Shown: positions 1-9,563, counted from the stretch's first letter. The stretch is DNA of 64,000 bases from UBA6623 sp965248235 (GCA_965248235.1 CBDFIU010000005.1:1488001-1552000); one strand, 5' to 3'. Program-made: numbers and translations. The notes: generated by a model not told the origin, from the letters alone.

Positions 1-92
1 AGGCCGGTCCCCGCTCCGGCTCCTATGATCGGCTCGTCCATCTCGATCCGGTCGTTGAAATGAGACAAAATCTCCGCTCTGGAACGGCTCAT
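1..92 (-). CDS. TIM-barrel phosphoenolpyruvate hydrolase-like protein, N-terminus only
   Basis: Only the first 30 codons lie in the window; the gene runs off the left edge. The start ATG overlaps the stop of the upstream Tm-1-like gene (ATGA overlap at 89-92), a sign of translational coupling. The peptide begins MSRSRAEILSHFNDRIEMD and continues into a Gly/Ala-rich IGAGAGTGL motif. That is the N-terminus expected for the TIM-barrel 'PEP hydrolase-like' proteins that habitually follow Tm-1-like (UPF0261) genes. The family assignment rests on this short match plus the conserved neighbourhood. The cellular role of the pair is not established. Confidence 0.7.
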   Translation of the reverse strand, partial: MSRSRAEILSHFNDRIEMDEPIIGAGAGTG

Positions 93-1306
93 TGCTTGTT
101 GGTCCCCATCATTTCCATCAATCCCTCGGCCATCGCCCGGGCAAAGGCGCCGTCATTGATGTCGGCGTCGATTTCGTACACCGAGATGTCGCTTCGCAAC
201 CGAGCTTTGATGGCATCGAACAACGCCTTATCCGCTTCCGGTGAGTGGAACGGCCCTCCCGGCGCGGAGATCACCGAGATTCCACCTAACGGCAGATAAA
301 CCGCGACCGGACCCCGCGAAAGATTCAGTTTCTCCGCGAAGATGCGCCCCAACTCCTGGTTCTCTACCGCTGTTGTCCGCATCAGTGTGACGCTTGGATT
401 GTGACGATAGAACAGCCGCTCCTTGAATTTCTCGGGGACGGTCTCGGGCGCCCAGAAGTTGACCATGTCGAGACAACCGGGTGCAACTACCGCGGGGGTT
501 CCACTGCGAGCCGCCGCTTCCAAGCGCTTGTCCCCCGCGGAAAGCACCCCGCCGACCAGTTCATCCGCCCATTCGGTTGTGGTCACGTCAAGTACGCCGT
601 TGGCGAGTCGCGCTTCGATGAGGCTTTCCATCGCTCGCCCGCCCGCCCCCGTGGCATGAAAGACCAGGACCTCGTATCCGACCTTCTCGAAGACCGCCCG
701 CGCGGATTCCACACACGCTGTCGTGTTGCCGAACATCGATGCACAGACGATCGGTTTGTCGTCTGCCTCCGGCACCTTCGCTTCGAGCATCCCACAGACG
801 GCGCCGGCGGCTTGGGCAAAGACCTGCCGGCTGATTCGGTTCAGACCGCTGATATCAACGACGGCCGGAATCATCACGATGTCCTTGACTCCGACGAACT
901 GCCCCACGTCACCCGCGGCCAGAGTCGAGATCATCACTTTCGGCACGCCCAATGGGAGAGCCCGCATCGCCGCCGAGGCGATCGTCGTCCCCGCGCTGCC
1001 GCCCATGCCGATGACTGCTTGGATGCGCCCCCGATCGTGGAAGCGCTTGGCCAACTCCTCCGCGCCACGAGTCATCGCCGCGACGGCCAATCCGCGGTCG
1101 CCCCGTGCACCAAGAGCCGCCACATCTTCCTGTGCCGCGGCGGCGACCTCGGACCGAAGTACATCGGGCACAAAGGGAGCCTCCCCCAGTATTCCCACGT
1201 CCATCACCACGACGGAGTTGCCTCGCCGTTCAATCTGTTCCTTGAGAAAGGCGGTTTCGGCGCCTTTGGTGTCGAGAGTGCCGACGATGAGGACTGTGAA
1301 GCTCAT
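89..1306 (-). CDS. Tm-1-like (UPF0261) ATP-binding domain protein
   Basis: A 405-residue cytosolic protein. It starts MSFTVLIVGTLDTKGAE, the diagnostic N-terminus of the UPF0261/Tm-1-like family, and has Gly-rich segments (VIGMGGSAGTTIA near residue 100; VFHATGAGGRAMESL near 215) that fit nucleotide binding. The plant homologue Tm-1 binds a viral replicase; bacterial members have no proven reaction. The gene is full length and overlaps the next gene by 4 bp, forming a two-gene operon with the TIM-barrel protein. It is divergent from acs, with a 259-bp shared upstream region. The function of this pair is unknown, so the call is a family name only. Confidence 0.88.
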   Translation of the reverse strand: MSFTVLIVGTLDTKGAETAFLKEQIERRGNSVVVMDVGILGEAPFVPDVLRSEVAAAAQEDVAALGARGDRGLAVAAMTRGAEELAKRFHDRGRIQAVIGMGGSAGTTIASAAMRALPLGVPKVMISTLAAGDVGQFVGVKDIVMIPAVVDISGLNRISRQVFAQAAGAVCGMLEAKVPEADDKPIVCASMFGNTTACVESARAVFEKVGYEVLVFHATGAGGRAMESLIEARLANGVLDVTTTEWADELVGGVLSAGDKRLEAAARSGTPAVVAPGCLDMVNFWAPETVPEKFKERLFYRHNPSVTLMRTTAVENQELGRIFAEKLNLSRGPVAVYLPLGGISVISAPGGPFHSPEADKALFDAIKARLRSDISVYEIDADINDGAFARAMAEGLMEMMGTNKQ

Positions 1307-1565
1307 TGCACGTACGTCGTTGATGCTTAAGAAATCACCAGGCGTTTGCTATCCACGCCAAGGTACCAGTTGTTGGTGAGGGTATCAAACGACCGGCGCG
1401 ATTGCCCTAGGTCAAGGGGCGGCCGTAAACCGTTCGATATCCGCGATCAGCTGGAGGACGTTTCCTAGTTGCGAGGAAGGCTCGATCCGCCGTGTGTGGT
1501 ATCAATAGTGACTTACCCGGCGGGCCGCCGCGCCCGACCTTAACGTCATTAGACCGGAGACTTAC

Positions 1566-3494
1566 ATGGCCGACAAGACTTATCCGCCGCCTGAAGAATT
1601 CGCGAGCCAAGCCCATGTGGGAAGCATGGACGCCTACCACGCTCTCAACCGCGAAGCCGTCGAGACGCCCGAACAATATTGGGCCGACTACGCCGAGCGC
1701 AACCTGCATTGGTTCAGCAAGTGGTCGAAGGTTCTCGAATGGGAGCCGCCTTTCGCCAAGTGGTTTGTCGGCGCGACGACCAACATATCCTACAACGCGA
1801 TCGATCGCCATCTAACGACGGCGCGCAAGAACAAGGCCGCGATCATCTGGGAAGGCGAGCCGGGCGACACGCAAGTCATCACTTACCAGGAACTGCACCG
1901 GCGGGTTTGCCGCTTCACGAACGTTCTTAAAGATTTGGGGCTCAAGACCGGGGATCGCGCCATCCTCTATATGCCGATGGTGCCGGAGTTGCCGATCGCG
2001 ATGCTGGCGTGCGCGCGGTTGGGGGTGACGCACAGCGTTGTCTTTGGCGGCTTTTCGGCGGAGGCCTTGAAGACGCGCATTCTCGACTTGGACGCCGGAG
2101 CCGTGATCACGGCCGACGGCGGGTACCGGCGCGGCAAGGAAGTGCCGCTCAAAGGAGCGGTCGACGAGGCGCTCGAAGATTGTCCCTGTGTTAAGCACTG
2201 CATTGTGTATCGGCGGACGAACAGCGACATAACGATGCAAGCGGGCCGCGATCACGACTGGGCCGCGCTCGAAGCCGCGGCGTCGGAGGTTTGTCCGGCC
2301 GAGGAACTCGATTCCGAGCATCCGCTTTATGTGCTTTACACTTCGGGGACGACGGGCAAACCGAAAGGGATTGTTCACACTACGGGCGGCTACCAAACGC
2401 AGGTCCGCGCGACTCTCGATTGGGTTTTCGACATCAAGGATGAAGACACCTATTGGTGCGCGGCCGATATCGGTTGGGTGACCGGCCACAGCTACATTGT
2501 CTACGGACCCTTGCTGGCCGGGGCGACAACGGTGATCTATGAAGGCGCGCCCGATTACCCCGAGCCCGATCGCTTTTGGCGAATCATTGAAAAGTATCGC
2601 GTGAATGTTTTCTACACGTCGCCGACCGCGATTCGGGCGTTTATCAAGTTTGGCGATGATTGGCCGGGCAAGCACGATTTGTCGAGCCTGCGGTTGCTCG
2701 GGTCGGTGGGTGAGCCGATTAATCCCTCGGCTTGGGAGTGGTATCACAAAGTGATCGGCGCGGAGCGCTGCCCGATTGTCGACACCTGGTGGCAGACCGA
2801 GACGGGCTCAATCATGCTTTCTCCGATGCCGGGGGCGACGCCGACGAAGCCGGGTTCGGCGACATTTCCGATGCCGGGGATTGTCGCCGACGTGGTGACG
2901 ATGGACGGCACATCGGTCGAGGCGGGCGGAGAAGGTTTCCTGGTGATCAAGAAGCCTTGGCCGTCGATGATCCGCACGATCTGGGGCGACCCCGAACGCT
3001 TTCAACAGCAGTATTGGTCGCAGATTCCCGGCGTCTACTTCACCGGCGACGCCGCGAGGCGCGACACCGACGGCTACATCTGGGTCTTGGGGCGGGTGGA
3101 CGACGTGATGAATGTTAGCGGACACCGCCTGAGCACGGCCGAGCTCGAATCATCGCTGGTGCGGCATGAGGCGGTGGCCGAGGCGGCGGTGATCGGCAAG
3201 CCGCACGAGATCACCGGGCAAGCCATTGTAGCGTTTGTGACGCCCAAGCAGGGCTACGAATCGGGCGACGCGCTGGCGGCGGAGTTGCGGGAATGGGTGG
3301 CGAACGAGATTGGCAAGTTCGCGCGGCCGGAGCAAATTCGTTTCAGCGACGGACTGCCGAAAACGCGCAGCGGCAAGATCATGCGGAGGCTGCTGCGCGA
3401 GATCGTCACCACCGACAAGGTCAGCGGCGACATCACGACGCTCGAGGATCTGTCGGTGATCAACCGCTTAGCTGGGCAGCAGGACGAGGATTAA
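1566..3494 (+). CDS. acsA: Acetyl-CoA synthetase (AMP-forming)
   Basis: A 642-residue adenylate-forming ligase that activates acetate to acetyl-AMP and then acetyl-CoA. Visible signatures are the N-terminal ACAS_N region (ALNREAVETPEQYWADYAER), the P-loop YTSGTTGKPKG near residue 258, the acyl-pocket/A5 motif WWQTETG near residue 408, and the C-terminal LPKTRSGKIMRR. The lysine of SGK in that last motif is the catalytic residue and usual acetylation site. The length is normal for Acs. A symporter gene follows 66 bp downstream on the same strand, suggesting joint uptake and activation of a short-chain acid. Propionyl-CoA synthetase is a less likely alternative; the Trp in WWQTETG favours acetate. 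Confidence 0.95.
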   Translation: MADKTYPPPEEFASQAHVGSMDAYHALNREAVETPEQYWADYAERNLHWFSKWSKVLEWEPPFAKWFVGATTNISYNAIDRHLTTARKNKAAIIWEGEPGDTQVITYQELHRRVCRFTNVLKDLGLKTGDRAILYMPMVPELPIAMLACARLGVTHSVVFGGFSAEALKTRILDLDAGAVITADGGYRRGKEVPLKGAVDEALEDCPCVKHCIVYRRTNSDITMQAGRDHDWAALEAAASEVCPAEELDSEHPLYVLYTSGTTGKPKGIVHTTGGYQTQVRATLDWVFDIKDEDTYWCAADIGWVTGHSYIVYGPLLAGATTVIYEGAPDYPEPDRFWRIIEKYRVNVFYTSPTAIRAFIKFGDDWPGKHDLSSLRLLGSVGEPINPSAWEWYHKVIGAERCPIVDTWWQTETGSIMLSPMPGATPTKPGSATFPMPGIVADVVTMDGTSVEAGGEGFLVIKKPWPSMIRTIWGDPERFQQQYWSQIPGVYFTGDAARRDTDGYIWVLGRVDDVMNVSGHRLSTAELESSLVRHEAVAEAAVIGKPHEITGQAIVAFVTPKQGYESGDALAAELREWVANEIGKFARPEQIRFSDGLPKTRSGKIMRRLLREIVTTDKVSGDITTLEDLSVINRLAGQQDED

Positions 3495-3560
3495 TCGCGA
3501 GCGCTCCATTCTCCAAATCCTCGCTCTTCGTAGGTCTACCCAAGCGGCCGAGTGTGCCCT

Positions 3561-5255
3561 ATGCCGATTGCCCTGACCTCTCTTGACATCGTCGTCTTCT
3601 TGGCCTCCATCGCGTTGGTCATGGGGGTTGGCCTGTGGGCGGGTCGCCGCGAGAAGGACGCCGAAGGTTACTTCCTCGCCGGTCGGAGCATTCCTTGGTG
3701 GGGTGTCGCGGGATCGGTGTTCGGAACGAACGTCAGCGCCGAACACTTGGTCGGCATGTTGGGCTTGGGATACTCGATCGGCTTCGCGCAGGCGCATTTC
3801 GAGTACGGCGCGATCGCGGGCCTGATGATGCTCTGCTTCGTTTTTCTACCACTCTATCGGAGCATGGGCGTCTATACGCTATCGGAATATCTGGGGCGAC
3901 GTTATGACGAGCGCAGCCGCGTCATGTTTTCGCTGATCTCGATCGTCACGATCGTGTTAGTGCGGATGGCGCTGGCCTTCTACATCGGGGCGCGAGCGCT
4001 CGGCTATCTCCTGAAGGGGACGCCGTTCGAAACCGGCTACACGACAGGCATCGTGATCTTGGCCGTGATCACGAGCGCCTACACGATTTGGGGTGGCTTG
4101 AAGGCTGTCATCTGGACCGATGTGGTGCAATCGATTCTGCTGCTCGCCGCCGGGGTGTTCGTGGCGGTGCTCGTTTTCTCCTCACCGGAAATCGGCGGTT
4201 TCAGCGGCCTGCTCGCCCTGGACGCCGCGCTGCCGGAAGCCGAACAGAAATTCCACCTGTATTTGCCCACCGATCACCCGCAACTGCCGTGGACGGGAGT
4301 TTTCAGCGGTCTGCTGCTGATGCACTTCTTCTATTGGGGCACTAACCAATTTATCGCGCAGCGGGTGCTGGCGGCGCGTTCGGATTTCGACGCCCGCATG
4401 GGGTTGGTGACGGCGGGCTTCTTGAAACTGCTGATTCCCTTCGTCTCAATCTCGGCCGGCATCGCGGCGGGACATCTATTTCAGCAGCGGCTCGTGGCGG
4501 GCGAGCTGGCCGCGCTTCCGCAGCCCGATGACGCCTTTCCGCTGCTGGTGCGCTTAATCGTCCCCGCCGGCTACGGCTTGATGGGGTTGATTACGGCGGG
4601 ATTGATCGGGGCGATTCTTTCGACCATCGATTCGATGATGAATTCCGGGGCGACGTTGTTTACCTTCGATTTCTACAAGCGTTATTGGAATCGCGAGGCC
4701 GGCGAGCGGGAGCTCATCGTGGCTGGCCGCGTCGCGATTCTGGTGTCTGTCGTCGCGGCGGCTCTCGTGGCGGGGGTTATTTATACCGAAAACGAAGCCG
4801 ACAATTTCTTCTTGAAAGTTCCCGCGCAGACGGGTCACTTGGTTCCCGGCGTGTTGATGGCTTTTCTGTTCGGTGTCCTGTGGCGAGGAGCGACGGCAAC
4901 GGCCGCCTTTGCCGCAATTCTGGCCGCGCCGTTTTTCTCCTTCGGGCTGGAGTGGGGTTATAACGCCTGGCTGGCGGCCTCGCTTCCCGGGGCGGAAACG
5001 GTTCGTCCATGGCTCGGCTCGCAGTTGAATTTCCTACATCGCACGGCGCTCACGAGCCTCTTCGCGGGCGCTGTTCTGTTGCTTGGGAGCCGCCTCGACC
5101 CGAATGGGCGTGACCCGGATGCCGAGCGCTATACGTGGTGGCGAAATCACCGCGAGCGGGCGGAAGACGAAGAGCGTGACTTTTGGCGCGGCGAACGCCC
5201 CTGGGCGCTGCTGTTGGGGGCCCTGACGGCGGCGATGTTGATTTACTTCGCCTGA
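3561..5255 (+). CDS. Sodium:solute symporter (SSS/SLC5 family)
   Basis: An integral membrane protein of about 564 residues with roughly 13-14 hydrophobic segments. It begins with a TM1 helix (DIVVFLASIALVMGVGLW) and the SSS hallmark GYFLAGRSIPWW, followed by GSVFGTNVSAEHLVG, which includes Na+-site residues. An extended C-terminal tail has a charged cytoplasmic stretch (NHRERAEDEERDFWRGE) before a last TM helix. An upstream in-frame GTG (3552) is possible; ATG 3561 was chosen. SSS members carry sugars, acetate, proline and others. The position after acsA suggests acetate or a related organic acid, but sequence alone does not fix the substrate. A small MITE-like element is inserted exactly at the stop codon. 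Confidence 0.88.
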   Translation: MPIALTSLDIVVFLASIALVMGVGLWAGRREKDAEGYFLAGRSIPWWGVAGSVFGTNVSAEHLVGMLGLGYSIGFAQAHFEYGAIAGLMMLCFVFLPLYRSMGVYTLSEYLGRRYDERSRVMFSLISIVTIVLVRMALAFYIGARALGYLLKGTPFETGYTTGIVILAVITSAYTIWGGLKAVIWTDVVQSILLLAAGVFVAVLVFSSPEIGGFSGLLALDAALPEAEQKFHLYLPTDHPQLPWTGVFSGLLLMHFFYWGTNQFIAQRVLAARSDFDARMGLVTAGFLKLLIPFVSISAGIAAGHLFQQRLVAGELAALPQPDDAFPLLVRLIVPAGYGLMGLITAGLIGAILSTIDSMMNSGATLFTFDFYKRYWNREAGERELIVAGRVAILVSVVAAALVAGVIYTENEADNFFLKVPAQTGHLVPGVLMAFLFGVLWRGATATAAFAAILAAPFFSFGLEWGYNAWLAASLPGAETVRPWLGSQLNFLHRTALTSLFAGAVLLLGSRLDPNGRDPDAERYTWWRNHRERAEDEERDFWRGERPWALLLGALTAAMLIYFA

Positions 5256-5383
5256 CGGGCTGTGAAAAATTGGGAACTGTCCCAAGCGCCGATCCCAAGC
5301 GCCGATCGAATAAGTTTCATTGAATCAACATCTTTCGATGGCGCGAAGTGGGCTGTACCCCATTTTTTCACAGCCCCTGACGG
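5251..5383. mobile_element. MITE-like element with 17-bp TIRs and 7-8-bp target duplication
   Basis: A non-coding element of about 118 bp (5258-5375). Its ends are inverted repeats matching at 16 of 17 positions: GGCTGTGAAAAATTGGG at the left, and the complement of CCCATTTTTTCACAGCC at the right. It is flanked by identical CCTGACGG at 5251-5258 and 5376-5383, a 7-8-bp target-site duplication. The duplication contains the TGA stop of the symporter, so the insertion left that protein intact. A 13-bp tandem duplication (CCCAAGCGCCGAT, 5281-5306) lies inside. No transposase is encoded, so it would have to be mobilised in trans. Confidence 0.75.
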
Positions 5384-5400
5384 TCGCGGCTCGGTTTGGG

Positions 5401-6150
5401 CTACAGCCTTGCCGTCTGCTCGCCGAAGACGAGACGTTGAAAGATGGGGTCGGTGTGTAAAGGCTCGAAGACGGGGTCGTCCGCGACCTTCTTGCGCTTC
5501 TTGTAACCCTCCTCGAAAGCCCTGCGCAAATAGAGCAGGCTCTTATCCATGACGCCCGCGACGGCGTAGGTGCGGGCCATGAAGAAATGAAACCGCGCGC
5601 GGTCGCGCACGCTTCGCTCTTGGAGCAGGGTGCCGGCGGTTGCGCGGCGTTCGAAAACAAGCGGGTCGAGCTGCAGCGCCAATTGGTACTCTTCCGCCGC
5701 CTTCCTGAATTTCTTGCGGACGAAAAAGGCGGTTCCCAGATTACTGTGAATCGAGGCGGAGCTGGGGGCAACGATTAAAGCCCTCTTGTAATGCCGAATC
5801 GCTTTCCTGTAATGTCGCAGAGCGTAGTGCAGAGCGCCGAGGTTATTGATGGCGCTGCTGTAGGCGCCGTCCAGCTTGACGGCCCTCTTATAGCTGCGCC
5901 TGGCGTGGGAAAATCGCCCGAGGTGATGGTAGGCGATACCGATCTTGTTATACAGGCGCGCGGTCGGCTCTTGTTGCGAGGCAAGTATGTAGGTTTCCAA
6001 ACCCTCGCGGTACATCTTGCGGGCCATGAAGACATCCGCCCGTTGCTCGGCGCTGAGCCCCTCCCCCGGGGGTTCGGGCCGTAGAGGTTCCTTCGTACGA
6101 TCGACCAGTTGCGGCAGCAAGGCCAACAAGAAAATCACCGCGACCTGCAT
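5401..6150 (-). CDS. Secreted tetratricopeptide-repeat protein
   Basis: A 249-residue protein with an N-terminal hydrophobic signal (MQVAVIFLLALLPQL). About four to five TPR units follow, with typical spacing (for example LYNKIGIAYHHLGRFSHARR, INNLGALHYALRHYRKAIR, IHSNLGTAFFVRKKFRKAA). The C-terminus is Lys/Arg-rich (FEEGYKKRKKVADDPVFEP). TPR domains are protein-binding scaffolds, and the signal implies a periplasmic location. It lies downstream of the lytic transglycosylase on the same strand with a 164-bp gap, so a shared envelope role is possible. No enzymatic domain was seen. Confidence 0.85.
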   Translation of the reverse strand: MQVAVIFLLALLPQLVDRTKEPLRPEPPGEGLSAEQRADVFMARKMYREGLETYILASQQEPTARLYNKIGIAYHHLGRFSHARRSYKRAVKLDGAYSSAINNLGALHYALRHYRKAIRHYKRALIVAPSSASIHSNLGTAFFVRKKFRKAAEEYQLALQLDPLVFERRATAGTLLQERSVRDRARFHFFMARTYAVAGVMDKSLLYLRRAFEEGYKKRKKVADDPVFEPLHTDPIFQRLVFGEQTARL

Positions 6151-6314
6151 GGCTCACCTCCGGCACGATGCGGCGTGCCGGGCTTGTCGGCTTGCGAAAA
6201 CCCGGGCTCGCCGCCCGGCGTCCACCCTCATTAAAGCATAGGATTGAGGCGGCGAACGAGTTGACTTCGCGAGGAGATTCGTCCCGTCTACGGGCGGTTT
6301 ATGGGTTACGCCCG

Positions 6315-8792
6315 TTAGCCTGCCGCGGAATAAATCTTGAGATATTTACCGGCGCGAATGCGGCTGCTCCGGAGGCCGTTCCATGCCTTCAACTCGGCTA
6401 TGCTGACGCCGAAACGGCGGGCAATGACTTCAAGAGTATCGCCGGAACGAATTTTGTAACGGGTCGGCGAGGCGGAAGAAGCGGACGAAGAGGAACCCGC
6501 CGAGCCTGCAACGGCGGCGCGTCCGCCGGGCCGAACCGTCAAGAATTTTCCGGCACGAATGCGGCTGGTCCGCAGCCCGTTCCATTGTTTGAGTTGGCTG
6601 ACGGTGACGCCGAAGCGGCGCGCGATAACTTCCAGCGTGTCACCGCTCCGAATGCGGTATTGCCCGGAGCCGGATGCCGGTCTCGCCGCGGCGCGCGAGG
6701 GCGCGGCCGGGGCCGCCGCGGACTTACGGATCGTCGTACCCGAGCCCGGGAACCCCACGATCAACTCCTTGCCGGCGCGAATGCGGCTGCCGCGCATGTC
6801 GTTCCAATCTCTCAGGTCGGCGACGGAAGCCCCGAAGCGATCCGCGATGCCCGAAAGCGTGTCGCCCTGTCGGATGCGATAACGCCCTCCGGCGGGAAGC
6901 GGCGCGGCGGCTGTCTTGGTCCTCGATCGACGGGAACCGGCGGCGGCCGTCGTGGTCGCCCCTTTCGACGGGTCCCGAACGACAAGGTATCGCCCGCTGC
7001 GAATGCTGTTGCCGTGCATTCCGTTCCAGGCCCGAAGCTGATGAATCGTCACGTCGAAACGCTTGGCGATGACGCTCAAATTGTCGCCGCGTCGAATCTT
7101 ATACTTCCCCGGACCCGCGGTTCTCGAACCGCCCGAAACCCCGCCGGCTCGCTGTTGCTTGCGGGGCTTGAGGCCCTCGGGCGTGACGATCAGGTAGCGC
7201 CCGGCGATTATGCGGCTGTTGCTCATGCCGTTCCACTGTTTTAGTTGGGCGACTGAAGCGCTGAAACGCCGGGCAATGCCACCCAGCGTATCGCCACGCG
7301 CGATGCGATAGCGGCCACTGCCGCCAACCAGCAATCCGCCGGCGCCGGAATAGTAATACTTGACCGTGCGCTTGCGGCCGGGAATGGTCAGGCGCAGCCC
7401 GGCCGGCGTCGCGTCGCCCTCGATCCCGTTCAGAGCGGCGATTTCGGCGGACTTGATTTTGAACTTTTTCGAAAGGCCGATCAGCGTATCGCCCGCTTTG
7501 ACCTGATAGCGCCTCCAGGCCAGCCGCTTGTCGGCGGGGATGAGCGCGATTTCCCGTTCGAAAAGGGCTCCGGAGCCATGGGGCAGCCGCAGGTGATAGT
7601 TGAGCGGCGGTGTCGCCGAGCGCAGCAAGGCGGGGTTGAGGTCTCGGATTGTTTCCGGAGTGGTGTCGGTGATTTCGGCGATCAGATCGATATGGATCTC
7701 CGAGTTGACCTCGACGGTGTCGTACCGCAGCGGCGGCGCCCAATCGAATTCAGTCGACTCGTAGAGCCAATCATTCTTGGCCACATAGGTCATGGCCAAA
7801 ATGATCGGCACGTAATTGCGCGTTTCCCGGCGCAGGAAGCGGCGGCGCGACAATTCCCAATAGTCGCGTGACCCGGAGCCGCGGATTCCGCGTCGAACGC
7901 GGTTTGGGCCGCCGTTATACGCCGCCATCACGAGATACCAATCGCCGAACTCGATATAGAGATCCTTGAGGTGGCGGGCGGCGGCGCGGGTGGCCAGTTC
8001 GGCGTCGCGACGCTCATCCATATACTTGTTGCGCCGCATGCCGTACTGCTTGCCGCGAAACGACATAAACTGCCACATCCCGGTGGCTCGGGCCCGCGAA
8101 ACGGCCTTGGAACGGAATCCAGACTCGGCTTGCGCCAAGTGAAGCATTTCGAGCGGCACGCCCTCTTCTTCAAGAATGCGCTCGATCATGCCGCGGTAGG
8201 CGCCGGCGCGCTCGAGAGTGCGTTTGAAGGTCTTGAATCCGCGGCGGCTCGTGAAATAGTTGACCAACCGAATGACCTGTTTATTGAGGACCAGCGGCAA
8301 ATCGGATTTCGTTGCCCGAAGCCGCGCCTCGCGGATTTCCGGGATGCTGAAGTCCTCGGGAATTGTCGCCTGGTTGAGTTCGTCGAAAAGCGCGGGCTCG
8401 GCGGGTTCCTCGCTTTCCGCCGAGACAGCGTCGCCGAACTGAGGCGCGTTCTGGACGGCTTCGAATTCCAGTTGTCGCAAGCGACGATCGAATTCGCTTT
8501 CCGCCGAACGCCGGGCGAGAATCGCGGAATCGGGAGTGGTCGCCCCAGTTTCGGAGGATGTTTCCGCCGACCCGAGGGACTCGGCGGGTTCGGTACTCTC
8601 AGTCGTGCCTTCGTTGGCGACCGTCGCGGTGCTTGCGGGAGGACGAGGGGCCGGCGGAGGAGTCGAGCGGGCTACCGGCTCGCGCTCGCCACACCCGGCG
8701 AGGCCGACCGAGACCGCAATCACCGCTACGAGAACGCGCTTGTCTTGCAGCAGCCGCTTTGTCACAAAGGAACCCACAAAAAAGGAACCCAC
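6315..8792 (-). CDS. Lipoprotein lytic transglycosylase with six LysM domains (MltD-like)
   Basis: An 825-residue cell-wall enzyme. The N-terminus has a signal with lipobox (VSVGLAGC), so it is probably an outer-membrane lipoprotein. A Ser/Thr/Glu-rich linker follows. The SLT (family 1) lytic transglycosylase core lies around residues 190-350: LAQAESGF supplies the catalytic Glu, then ARATGMWQFM and VMAAYNGGPNRV. Six LysM peptidoglycan-binding repeats follow, each with a Y-x-I/V-x-x-GDTL pattern and a terminal YL/FL-V/I strand; the last two are near-identical. E. coli MltD has two LysM domains, so six is a clear expansion. GTG 8765 is an alternative start. It cleaves glycan strands to 1,6-anhydromuropeptides. 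Confidence 0.93.
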   Translation of the reverse strand: MGSFFVGSFVTKRLLQDKRVLVAVIAVSVGLAGCGEREPVARSTPPPAPRPPASTATVANEGTTESTEPAESLGSAETSSETGATTPDSAILARRSAESEFDRRLRQLEFEAVQNAPQFGDAVSAESEEPAEPALFDELNQATIPEDFSIPEIREARLRATKSDLPLVLNKQVIRLVNYFTSRRGFKTFKRTLERAGAYRGMIERILEEEGVPLEMLHLAQAESGFRSKAVSRARATGMWQFMSFRGKQYGMRRNKYMDERRDAELATRAAARHLKDLYIEFGDWYLVMAAYNGGPNRVRRGIRGSGSRDYWELSRRRFLRRETRNYVPIILAMTYVAKNDWLYESTEFDWAPPLRYDTVEVNSEIHIDLIAEITDTTPETIRDLNPALLRSATPPLNYHLRLPHGSGALFEREIALIPADKRLAWRRYQVKAGDTLIGLSKKFKIKSAEIAALNGIEGDATPAGLRLTIPGRKRTVKYYYSGAGGLLVGGSGRYRIARGDTLGGIARRFSASVAQLKQWNGMSNSRIIAGRYLIVTPEGLKPRKQQRAGGVSGGSRTAGPGKYKIRRGDNLSVIAKRFDVTIHQLRAWNGMHGNSIRSGRYLVVRDPSKGATTTAAAGSRRSRTKTAAAPLPAGGRYRIRQGDTLSGIADRFGASVADLRDWNDMRGSRIRAGKELIVGFPGSGTTIRKSAAAPAAPSRAAARPASGSGQYRIRSGDTLEVIARRFGVTVSQLKQWNGLRTSRIRAGKFLTVRPGGRAAVAGSAGSSSSASSASPTRYKIRSGDTLEVIARRFGVSIAELKAWNGLRSSRIRAGKYLKIYSAAG

Positions 8793-9028
8793 TAGAACAC
8801 CCTACGCCGCAGCCTAGGGGAAACGTTCAAGTGGGTCGTAAAGCAACGATCGTAGCAGTCGCGGGCCCGCCGGGTCAATGTTCCGCTAAAACGTCGTTGG
8901 TCGATTGAGGGACAAGTTAGCGGTCGGTATTTGACAGCCGGTAGAGAAGTAACCTCGATGAGCGGCGGAAACACGTGGGGATAGCTCGACGAGATCGACG
9001 GACATGCTCCCTGGGGCCGAACCTCCCG

Positions 9029-9563
9029 TCAAGTCCCCTCGGGTGCCGTGTGCTGCCTTGCCTGAGGCTCCGATCCTCGTTCGGCAAGCGTATTCAAGTT
9101 TCTAGAAATTTCGTCAAGACGCTGCGTCGCGGGCTCCGACCCTCGTTCCGCCAACACATCCAGATTCCTAGACACTTTTTCGAGAAGTTCCCGTTCCCGC
9201 TCCCGAAGTGTCCGTTCCTGCTCGCGCAGTCTATTGGTTCTTGCATTGAAAAGGGTCAGGAGACCAAGCAAGGCCGGTATGCCCAGAGCCACCACTCCCG
9301 CGGCTACAGTCTGCATTCCTTCCATCGTGGACACCCTCGTCGACAGATCGTCAACTTTCTCTTCGACCCGCTCGACCGCTTCTTAGAGTCTTGGTGCTCT
9401 CTTCCAGCCGGGATAGAACGCTGTCCTCCGTCTCCGGGCGAGGCGGTCTCTGTGCCCGCTGCGCCAACAAGACGACAGGCAGCAGCAGGACAGCAACACG
9501 ACCGGCCGAAAGGAGCAAATTCAAATTACCCTCTACCCGGAAGTTCATGACGGGGCGCACCAA
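9029..9563 (-). pseudogene. Membrane coiled-coil protein split by a frameshift
   Basis: Two adjacent minus-strand ORFs (9351-9563, 70 aa; 9029-9334, 101 aa) read best as one protein. The first has a signal or TM segment (RVAVLLLPVVLLAQ) and enters a coiled coil (SVLSRLEESTKTL). A one-base shift near 9372-9376 continues the coiled coil as EAVERVEEKVDDLSTRVSTM, directly in frame with the second ORF. That ORF holds a second TM (VVALGIPALLGLLTLF), a charged helix and two copies of an SRNL-LAERGSEP repeat. No family was recognised. Either the gene is broken or the frameshift is a sequencing error; the 101-aa ORF could also be translated alone from GTG 9334. Confidence 0.55.

Noticed and set aside
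401..1330. A 309-codon plus-strand ORF opposite the Tm-1-like gene
   Set aside because: Shadow frame, rich in Arg/His/Pro with no domain. The minus-strand protein is a clear family member and forms an overlapping operon.
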